Positions 5,943 to 11,927 of a stretch of DNA of 11,927 bases are shown piece by piece. Every line of letters begins with the position of its first letter. Within the stretch, counting starts at the first letter, position 1. Below the pieces are notes generated by a model. That model was not told the origin of the DNA and ran no database searches. It saw only the letters and a list, made by a program, of their open reading frames with translations. Origin of the DNA: PLA5 sp040901705 (GTDB lineage Bacteria > Planctomycetota > Planctomycetia > Pirellulales > PLA5); assembly GCA_040901705.1 (NCBI GenBank), contig JBBDYI010000362.1, positions 1 through 11,927 on the forward strand, read 5' to 3'. Both the position numbers and the translations under genes were made by a program.

Positions 5943-7874
5943 TCACTCCGCCGCATACGACATCATCACCTCATCCGGCCTCAAGCCCGCAATCGACGTG
6001 AACCCGCCGTCGGCAATCGCGCGGCCAAGTTCCGTTACCGTGCGAAAATAGTTGTTGGTCGGCCGGCTGCCGTCGAGCGACCGCGTTAGGTCCTGGCATA
6101 GCACGTCGGCCGCTTGCCGCACGAGAGGGTCTTGCTGCCGCGCGCCGTAAAGCGATGCGCACAGCATCACGACGACCGCCTGCACGCGCGACGACATTTC
6201 CGACATCCGGCACTGCCGATCCGCCAGTTTCAACTGAAACTTGCTCATCGTGCGGCTGATGCTCAGCGCCGAGCGTTGCAGCTCGCCCGCGGCGAACTCG
6301 GCGTGGGCGCGAAGATTCGCCGGCATGTCGCCGGGCAGTTCAGGCCGCGGAATCGAGCGGGCCATTTGGCCCATCATCCACTTGGCATACGGCGCGATCG
6401 CACCGCGCAGCTTCCAGGCATGAACCGGGTTCATCGGATTCGGTTTCTTCAAGCCCGCGGCCACCATCGCCTTGCCCAGCGGCTCGAACAATTCTTTGCC
6501 GTGGTTCTTGATGAGCGACTTGAAGAAGCCCATGCCAAGCATTTCGCCTTCGCCTTCGTAAATGCACGGGGCCAGGTACTCGTGGACGTTGTCGCCGAAC
6601 AGGTGGCCGTGCAGGAACGACCGCCCGCCGTGCGTTTTCATGAACAATTCGATGGCCGCTTCCTTCTGCGATTCGCTGCCGAAGATCTTGGCCACGATGC
6701 ACTCCATTTCGCCGCGATACCCCTGATCGATCAACGCTGAGCACCACGCGACCAGCGCATCGCAACCGACGATCAGCGCGGCCAGCCGGCCCAACCGCCG
6801 CTCGACCAACTCCCGCGTCACGATCGCCGCTCCGTAAGTTTTTCGGAACTTCGCCCACGGGATGATGCTGGCCATCATCAGCCGCATCGTCCCGGCGGCA
6901 TTCGCGCACAACGCCACGCGGCCAAGGTTCAACCCGTGGTACGCAATCGTCAGCCCATCGCCCCGCGGCGGCGTGAGCAGGTTCTCCGCCGGCACGCGGA
7001 AATCGCGAAACACAATGCCGCGGTTGAAGGCATGCTTGAGCGCGTACAGACCGTACTCCTTGAGTTGAAAATGCTCGTTCTCGGCGGCCGGCAAATCGAC
7101 GATCAACACGGCCGGCCGCTCGTCGATCAGACAAACCAGTCCGATCGAACGCCCCGGCGCGACGTTCGTGATGAACAGTTTCTCGCCGTTCACCACATAG
7201 CTGTCGCCGTCGCGCACGGCGCGGGTCCGCAGCGCGGTCAGGTCGGAACCGGCGCACGGCTCGGTCAGTGCAAACGCCGACAACCGCTCCCCGCTGGCCA
7301 GCTTCGGCAAGAACCGCTGCTTCTGCTCCGGCGTGCCGAATCCGCGAACCGGATCGACCGCCCCAATACAACCATGCACCGAAGCCAGGCCCGCCACCGT
7401 CGGATCGACCATCGCCATCCGCGTCAAGAACGCCGCGAACGAGGCGAACGGCGCACCCGAACCACCGTATTGCGGATCGACGAGCAGCCCCCAATAGCCG
7501 ACGCCGCCTAACTCGCTCAGCACGGCTTCGGTGATCTTGCCATCCTCGTCGAGCAACGTACCCGCATCGCGATGCCGCGCCGCGACGGCCACCGAATCGT
7601 CCATCACGCGCTGCACGGCCGCCGGCGTCTCCGTCGGCGGAAAGTAAAACAGTTCGACCGGCACGCCGCGATCCCATACCGCCCGATGCACCGGGCTGCC
7701 AACCGTCTGATACTTGGCGGCGAACAATGTCTCGACCTGGTCGTCCGCCGCGTCGATCGCGCCGGTCCGCCGGGCTTCGTCGTCGCTCTTGCCGCCGAGC
7801 TTGAGCGCCGTCTCGGCAAACGAAGGATCGCCGGCGGTCGAAGGCGCGGATTCAGGTGTAATGTGTGTGGACAT
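5943..7874 (-). CDS. Acyl-CoA dehydrogenase family protein with long C-terminal extension
   Basis: 643 residues, ATG at 7874. Acyl-CoA dehydrogenases are FAD enzymes that introduce the alpha-beta double bond in acyl-CoA and pass electrons to ETF. All three sections are visible. The N-terminal helical domain runs to about 195. The beta domain has 'FALTEPCAGSD' (201-211) and 'VNGEKLFITN' (228-237), which bind FAD and substrate. The C-terminal helical domain has 'GLNLGRVALCANAAG' and 'CIYEGEGEML' (437-446), where Glu440 sits at the position of the catalytic base (the Glu of Y-E-G in MCAD). At 643 residues it is longer than the usual 380-400. About 190 extra residues follow the catalytic domain, as in very-long-chain enzymes. 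A sequence before the first domain (1-90) is also extra. No signal peptide is visible. The chain-length preference cannot be read from sequence. It is transcribed away from the sulfatase gene. Confidence 0.9.
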   Translation of the reverse strand: MSTHITPESAPSTAGDPSFAETALKLGGKSDDEARRTGAIDAADDQVETLFAAKYQTVGSPVHRAVWDRGVPVELFYFPPTETPAAVQRVMDDSVAVAARHRDAGTLLDEDGKITEAVLSELGGVGYWGLLVDPQYGGSGAPFASFAAFLTRMAMVDPTVAGLASVHGCIGAVDPVRGFGTPEQKQRFLPKLASGERLSAFALTEPCAGSDLTALRTRAVRDGDSYVVNGEKLFITNVAPGRSIGLVCLIDERPAVLIVDLPAAENEHFQLKEYGLYALKHAFNRGIVFRDFRVPAENLLTPPRGDGLTIAYHGLNLGRVALCANAAGTMRLMMASIIPWAKFRKTYGAAIVTRELVERRLGRLAALIVGCDALVAWCSALIDQGYRGEMECIVAKIFGSESQKEAAIELFMKTHGGRSFLHGHLFGDNVHEYLAPCIYEGEGEMLGMGFFKSLIKNHGKELFEPLGKAMVAAGLKKPNPMNPVHAWKLRGAIAPYAKWMMGQMARSIPRPELPGDMPANLRAHAEFAAGELQRSALSISRTMSKFQLKLADRQCRMSEMSSRVQAVVVMLCASLYGARQQDPLVRQAADVLCQDLTRSLDGSRPTNNYFRTVTELGRAIADGGFTSIAGLRPDEVMMSYAAE

Positions 7875-7930
7875 GTGTTTTCGTCCGATCGTTGCAGTGG
7901 TAATACGCGGCGGGCCACTCAGTTTCCCTT

Positions 7931-7960
7931 ATTCTATCGTCGGCGAGCAACGCCTGTTAA
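7931..7960 (-). promoter_or_regulatory. Candidate sigma70-type promoter for the acyl-CoA dehydrogenase gene
   Basis: On the minus strand TTAACA (7960-7955) and TAGAAT (7936-7931) each match 5 of 6 consensus bases and are 18 bp apart. Transcription would start near 7924, leaving a leader of about 50 bases before the ATG at 7874. This is a motif match only. Planctomycete promoters are not always of this type. Confidence 0.35.
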
Positions 7961-8039
7961 ACTGGGCGAAACCATCGTTTGCCGCTACCGCACGACAAGA
8001 GCCGATGTGCGGTTCATTCCGATTAGAGAGATTCGTACG

Positions 8040-9632
8040 ATGATAACGCAGCCGCAACTACGCTCTACCGCCGCTTCGTTCCGCCGTTTTCTCGCCGCAT
8101 TTGCAGCCCTGGTTGTCCTATGCGGTCCGTGGACCGTGCGAATCGTCGCGCAAACGGCAAAGCCCAACGCCCAGGACACTTCCGACAAGGACGCTAAAAA
8201 GGACACTGCCGCCAAGCGTCCTAACGTCCTGTTCATCCTCACCGACGATCAGCGCTGGAACGCGATGAGCTGCGCTGGCCATCCGCATCTGAAAACGCCG
8301 AATATCGACCGCCTCGCCCGCGAAGGCGTGCGATTCGCCAATGCCTTCTGCACCACGTCGCTCTGTTCGCCCAGCCGCGCGTCGATCCTCAGCGGCCTCT
8401 ACGCCCACAGCCACGGCGTGACGAACAACTTCACGGAGTATCCGACCAAGCTCGAAAGCTTTCCCCGCACTTTGCAGAAGATCGGCTACGACACGGCCTA
8501 TCTTGGCAAGTGGCACATGGGCGAGCAAAACGACGAGCCGCGGCCCGGCTTCAACTACTTCGTCACACACAAAGGCCAAGGACAATACTTCGACACCGAG
8601 TTCAACTTCCACGGCCGCCAGCGGAAGGTCGTCAAGGGCTACTACACGACCGTCCTCACCGACATGGCGCTCGACTGGCTGAAACGGCCCCGCAACGGCC
8701 CGTTCATGCTGATGATCGGCCACAAAGCCCCGCACAGCTTCTACTTCCCGGAGCCGAAATACGAGCACACGTTCGACGACGTCGACATCCAGTATCCCAA
8801 GAGCGCATTCGCGCTCGACGACAAGCCGGCATGGATCAAGCAGCGGCTGACTACGTGGCACGGCATCTACGGCCCGCTGTTCGAATATCGCAAGAAATTC
8901 CCCGATTCGAGTCCCGAAGCCGTCAAGGACTTCGCCGCCATGACGCGGGCCTACTGGGGCACGATCGAGAGCGTCGACGATAGCGTCGGCCGGCTGTACC
9001 AATACTTGCGCGAGACCGGCGAACTCGACAACACGCTGATCGTATTCATGGGCGACAACGGCCTGCTCAACGGCGAGCACGGCATGGTCGACAAGCGCAC
9101 GATGCACGAAGCCAGCATCCGCGTGCCGATCGTGGCTCGGTATCCCACAGCCATCGCGGCCGGCGAATCGAAGCCCCGCGTCGTCGAACAGCAAGTCCTC
9201 ACCATCGACATGGCACCGAGCATTTTGGATATTTGCTCCGCCCCGTCGCTGTCCAAAGCGCACGGCCGCTCGTGGAAAAAGCTCGTCGGCAAAGGCGATC
9301 CCGAGTGGCGCAAGAGTTGGTACTACGAATACAATTACGAAAAGCAGTTCCCATACACGCCCAACGTCCGCGGCATCCGCACCGACGAGTGGAAGTACAT
9401 CCATTATCCGCACGGTGACGGCAAGCCCGACCGGCACAAGGCCGAACTGTATCGCAACGCCGGCGATGCCGAGGAAACGAAGAATCTGATCGACGATCCG
9501 AAATATGCCGAAGTGGTTGTGCGGCTCAAAGGCGAATTGCAGCGACTCATCGAAGCGGCCGACGGCTTGCCGGACAAGATGCCGCTCGACGAAGGCATCA
9601 AGTCGGAACTGCCGGACAAGGCGATCCGCTAA
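8040..9632 (+). CDS. Secreted S1-type sulfatase (arylsulfatase family)
   Basis: 530 residues from the ATG at 8040. The frame is open back to 7572, but that part is antisense to the dehydrogenase gene, and the ATG at 8040 directly precedes a signal peptide. Residues 1-38 have Arg residues, a hydrophobic core (about 18-34) and a likely cleavage after IVA. S1 sulfatases hydrolyse sulfate esters with a formylglycine made from Cys (or Ser) in C-x-P-S-R. Here the motif is CSPSR at 109-113, so Cys109 is the modified residue and a formylglycine-generating enzyme is needed elsewhere. Metal ligands fit FILTDDQ (Asp69, Asp70) and FMGDNG (Asp339, Asn340). GKWHMG (156-161) and HKAPH (228-232) supply the Lys and His of the active site. 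'VDKRTMHEASIRVP' adds the late Lys. The exact substrate cannot be read, but GlcNAc-6-sulfatase-like members share the A-P-H motif. Planctomycetes use such enzymes on sulfated algal glycans. Confidence 0.92.
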   Translation: MITQPQLRSTAASFRRFLAAFAALVVLCGPWTVRIVAQTAKPNAQDTSDKDAKKDTAAKRPNVLFILTDDQRWNAMSCAGHPHLKTPNIDRLAREGVRFANAFCTTSLCSPSRASILSGLYAHSHGVTNNFTEYPTKLESFPRTLQKIGYDTAYLGKWHMGEQNDEPRPGFNYFVTHKGQGQYFDTEFNFHGRQRKVVKGYYTTVLTDMALDWLKRPRNGPFMLMIGHKAPHSFYFPEPKYEHTFDDVDIQYPKSAFALDDKPAWIKQRLTTWHGIYGPLFEYRKKFPDSSPEAVKDFAAMTRAYWGTIESVDDSVGRLYQYLRETGELDNTLIVFMGDNGLLNGEHGMVDKRTMHEASIRVPIVARYPTAIAAGESKPRVVEQQVLTIDMAPSILDICSAPSLSKAHGRSWKKLVGKGDPEWRKSWYYEYNYEKQFPYTPNVRGIRTDEWKYIHYPHGDGKPDRHKAELYRNAGDAEETKNLIDDPKYAEVVVRLKGELQRLIEAADGLPDKMPLDEGIKSELPDKAIR

Positions 9633-9639
9633 CAACCCT

Positions 9640-9724
9640 AGTTCATCGCTCCTCACTCATCATTCATCATTTGCAAACTCGGTGTGCCTCTGTGCTCCCC
9701 CTCCGCGACCTCCGTGGTTAATCG
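9640..9724. repeat. Low-complexity pyrimidine-rich intergenic stretch of a type often repeated in these genomes
   Basis: The 85 bases downstream of the sulfatase run through CTCATCATTCATCATTT-like triplet wording. They are followed by GTGCCTCTGTGCTCCCCC and then TCCGCGACCTCCGTGGTTAA. The second part resembles a string that, as far as I remember, recurs in many planctomycete intergenic regions, where it sits next to small palindromes. A similar pyrimidine string (CTCCGCGCTCCCTCTG, near 11856-11871) recurs in this window after the transporter gene. It contains no ORF and no promoter I can defend. Confidence 0.3.
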
Positions 9725-9761
9725 AGTAACGCAAGCGTCCAACCCGTCGAGCAGCGCCTAA

Positions 9762-9859
9762 CAGCCTGTTGAAAAAGGGGACTGACCCTCTCAGGCAGGG
9801 CGAATTCTCCGGCGAAGACGCGCTCTCCCACAGGGTCTGTCCCCTTTTTCAACAGGCTG
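9762..9859. repeat. 98-bp inverted-repeat element (MITE/REP-like)
   Basis: The arms are 9762-9789 and 9832-9859. They read CAGCCTGTTGAAAAAGGGGA and onward on each strand, 28 bases with one mismatch. Between them is a 42-bp spacer without an ORF. The 5-base word CTAAC occurs at 9758-9762, overlapping the first base of the left arm, and again at 9860-9864, just beyond the right arm. It could be a target duplication or part of the repeat. The element sits between the sulfatase stop and the transporter start. As RNA it would form a long, very stable hairpin and could end sulfatase transcription. It looks like a non-autonomous mobile or REP-type element, but no transposase is in the window. Confidence 0.65.
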
Positions 9860-9901
9860 CTAACCCGACCTCCATGACGGAATCGCCGGAGCGTATCGTC
9901 C

Positions 9902-11689
9902 GTGGCCGCGTATAAACAACTTCTTCGCATCACCGGCGCGGCGGGCATGGCGCGGCTGGCTTGCCTGGTCGTGGGACTGGCGGCGCTCGTTGCAATGGTC
10001 GGCTTTCCGCGCCACGCCACTTGGGGGCTTGGCGAACTCGACCATCTGTTTCTCGGCCTGGCCGTGGTGCTGAGCATCCTGCCGCTGGCCGACCGGTCCG
10101 CCCGCTTCTTCATGCAATTGAACGATTGGTGGCGGCCGCTGCTGCCGTCTGTTGTCGTCGGCGTAACTGTCGCGGGCTATATCCTGCTCGCCCTCGTCGA
10201 CGATCGATTCATCGCCGACAATTTCGGACTGGCCGATCGTACCGCCGCGGTTTCGCTGTGGTCGAAGCTGACCGTGCTGATCTGGCTTGGCCTCGAACTG
10301 CTCGAACTGTTCCGCCGGATCAGCTTTTCCGGGTGGCATCCCGCGACGGTGCTGCTGTTGTCGTTTCTCGCGGCCGTGTTGATCGGCGCCGCGCTGTTGA
10401 CGCTGCCGGTCGCTCGCGCCGGTCCCGGCCGCGCCGACTTCTCGACCGCGCTGTTCACGTCGACCAGCGCGATTTGCGTCACGGGATTGATCGTGGTCGA
10501 CACCGGAACGTATTGGTCGCGTGAAGGACAAATCGTCATCCTCGCGTTGATCCAAATCGGCGGTCTCGGCATCATGACGTTCGGCGCGTTCTTCAGCTTG
10601 CTCGTCGGCCGCGGTTTGCTGATCCGCGAGGCCGTGCTGATGGGCGACATCATGGAACGGCGAATGGTCACCGAAGTCCGTAGCCTCGTCCTGGTCGTGC
10701 TCGGCTTCACCGTGACGTGCGAAAGCGTCGGCGCGATGCTCATCTCCGGATTGTGGGCCGATTTGCCGTCGCGCGAACGGCTGTTCCAAAGCGTGTTCCA
10801 TTCGGTCAGCGCGTTTTGCAACGCCGGATTCGCCCTTGCACCGGACAGCTTCGAGCGCTATGCATACAAATGGCAAGTCTGGGGCGCGCTCGCCGGACTG
10901 ATCGTCGCCGGCGGACTTGGATTCGTCGTTATCGAGAACGGCATGCGCTGGCTGATCGACCAGCCGATTCGGATGGTCCGCCGGATGTTGGATCGCCGCC
11001 AGCGACGTCCCTATCGCCTTAGCCTCACCACGCGGCTGGTGTGGATCACGACGCTCGTCCTGCTAGTCGCCGGCACCGCGTTGATTCTGTGGATCGAGAA
11101 TGATCGGCTCTTTTCCGGCCGAAGTTGGCCGCAAAAACTTTCCCTGGCCTGGTTTCAATCGGTCACCTGCCGCACGGCGGGCTTCAACACCCTGCCGATC
11201 GCCCAGTTGACCGAAGTCGCGCTTTTCCTTTCGATCATTCTGATGTTCATCGGCGCTTCGCCCGGTTCGACCGGCGGCGGCGTCAAGACGACGTCCGTTG
11301 CCGTGGCGACGCTCACGCTACGCGCAATTCTCCGCTCCCGGCCCCGCGTGGAAGTATTCCGCCGAACCATACCCGAATTGCTCGTCTATCGCGCACTGCT
11401 CGTCGTCGCGCTGAGCACCGGCTTCGTCGTCACACTTACGCTCATCCTGCTAGCGATCGAAAGCCACAGCGGCCGGTTTCTCGACTATCTTTTCGAAGTC
11501 ACCAGCGCTTTCGCCACGGTCGGACTATCGACCGGCGTCACGCCGGAGTTGACCGAGGGCGGCCGCGCCGTCATCGTGATCGCCATGTTCGCCGGCCGCG
11601 TCGGACCGCTAACGCTATTCATGGCACTGGCCGGCGCGTCGGCAGCCGAGCGCTATCGCTACCCCGAAGAATCCGTCGTGCTCGGATAG
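9902..11689 (+). CDS. TrkH/KtrB-type potassium uptake channel subunit with N-terminal extension
   Basis: 595 residues from GTG at 9902, with GGAG (9888-9891) 10 bp upstream. Such proteins pass K+ across the inner membrane. KtrB types are Na+-dependent and gated by the cytoplasmic ring protein KtrA. Four pore-loop motifs are visible, each with the filter Gly: 'CVTGL' (Gly195), 'CNAGFA' (Gly309), 'RTAGFN' (Gly427) and 'TVGLSTG' (Gly541). The loop 'GASPGSTGGGVKTT' (451-464) and the 'YPEESVVLG' end are typical of KtrB rather than TrkH. The core begins near 145. The first 140 residues add roughly four hydrophobic segments (about 16-34, 47-62, 79-99, 117-137), whereas KtrB is usually near 450 residues. 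No KtrA gene follows in the remaining 238 bp. An ATG at 9947 is a possible alternative start. The family call is firm; KtrB versus TrkH is less so. Confidence 0.88.
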   Translation: MAAYKQLLRITGAAGMARLACLVVGLAALVAMVGFPRHATWGLGELDHLFLGLAVVLSILPLADRSARFFMQLNDWWRPLLPSVVVGVTVAGYILLALVDDRFIADNFGLADRTAAVSLWSKLTVLIWLGLELLELFRRISFSGWHPATVLLLSFLAAVLIGAALLTLPVARAGPGRADFSTALFTSTSAICVTGLIVVDTGTYWSREGQIVILALIQIGGLGIMTFGAFFSLLVGRGLLIREAVLMGDIMERRMVTEVRSLVLVVLGFTVTCESVGAMLISGLWADLPSRERLFQSVFHSVSAFCNAGFALAPDSFERYAYKWQVWGALAGLIVAGGLGFVVIENGMRWLIDQPIRMVRRMLDRRQRRPYRLSLTTRLVWITTLVLLVAGTALILWIENDRLFSGRSWPQKLSLAWFQSVTCRTAGFNTLPIAQLTEVALFLSIILMFIGASPGSTGGGVKTTSVAVATLTLRAILRSRPRVEVFRRTIPELLVYRALLVVALSTGFVVTLTLILLAIESHSGRFLDYLFEVTSAFATVGLSTGVTPELTEGGRAVIVIAMFAGRVGPLTLFMALAGASAAERYRYPEESVVLG

Positions 11690-11836
11690 AACTCCACGCA
11701 TCAAATTCAAAACTTCATGTTCGTTCCCGCAAATCTGGATTGGTTCGATTCAACCCTGAGGACGTGGATGGGACATCTTGTTTGGAATTCGGCAGGCCGC
11801 GACACGCAGACGTCACCGGCCATGCAAGTCAACGCC

Positions 11837-11851
11837 ATACATTCAATGTAT
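11837..11851. repeat. Short perfect palindrome in the right-hand intergenic region
   Basis: ATACATT, C, AATGTAT: two 7-base arms around a single base, in an AT-richer patch of the 238 bp after the transporter gene. It could be an operator for a gene beyond the window or a chance palindrome. No other site or gene in 11690-11927 could be supported. One plus-strand frame (11717-11905) has no ribosome site or domain. Confidence 0.25.
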
Positions 11852-11927
11852 TTCCTCCGCGCTCCCTCTGCATTCTGCACTTTCCGAGAAACTGGTTTAG
11901 GTTAGGCGGCCATTGCGATGAGGCTTT

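Noticed and set aside
6340..7677. 445-codon minus-strand ORF in another frame of the dehydrogenase gene
   Set aside because: Out-of-frame Arg/Gly-rich translation. The acyl-CoA dehydrogenase motifs lie in the other frame.
7572..8039. N-terminal extension of the sulfatase ORF
   Set aside because: It is antisense to the dehydrogenase gene and basic in composition. A signal peptide begins exactly at the ATG at 8040.
8118..9656. 512-codon minus-strand ORF opposite the sulfatase
   Set aside because: It mirrors the sulfatase codons, and its Val/Ala/Asp/Arg-rich translation matches no family. The sulfatase motifs on the other strand are unmistakable.
11717..11905. 62-codon plus-strand ORF near the right end
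   Set aside because: No ribosome site, no recognisable motif, low hydrophobic or structural pattern, and it overlaps the palindrome and a repeat-like string.
11902..11927. Possible C-terminus of a minus-strand gene (SLIAMAA then TAA)
   Set aside because: Only seven codons are visible, and a second frame also ends nearby, so neither can be preferred without sequence beyond the window.

Overview
The window is GC-rich (roughly 60% or more by eye), densely coding chromosomal DNA. It looks like a planctomycete, probably Pirellulales-like. This is inferred from gene content: an exported S1-type sulfatase, a DUF3616 protein, a membrane-anchored prenyltransferase/squalene-oxidase-repeat protein, a Uma2-type fragment, and a KtrB-like channel with extra N-terminal helices. 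There is no rRNA, tRNA, CRISPR array, intact transposase or phage gene.

Layout. The left edge holds the 3' part of a holB-like gene (DNA polymerase III delta') on the plus strand. It converges on a long minus-strand run, and a perfect 10-bp hairpin lies where they meet. The minus-strand run, in its own reading order from 7874 down to 565, is: an acyl-CoA dehydrogenase; a fragment matching the C-terminus of Uma2-family nucleases; two tiny two-helix membrane proteins that are paralogous to each other; a dihydroorotate-dehydrogenase-like flavoprotein; a 40-residue membrane peptide; a secreted DUF3616 protein; and, after a 431-bp gene-free stretch, the squalene-oxidase-repeat protein. From about 7874 rightward, the plus strand carries a divergently transcribed secreted sulfatase, a 98-bp inverted-repeat element, and the KtrB-like potassium transporter. 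The last 238 bp hold no convincing gene.

How the genes relate. The second tiny membrane gene ends 6 bp before the DHODH-like start, so those two and probably the first tiny gene form an operon. The 40-residue gene may be co-transcribed with the DUF3616 gene. The sulfatase and acyl-CoA dehydrogenase share a divergent upstream region with a plausible sigma70-type promoter facing the dehydrogenase. Otherwise the genes look like independent units, and I do not see one multi-gene defence or biosynthetic system. The most interesting items are the unannotated small membrane proteins (including the tandem duplicated pair), the DHODH-like enzyme whose orotate-binding loop departs from the canonical residues, the Uma2-like relic, and the MITE/REP-like inverted repeat.
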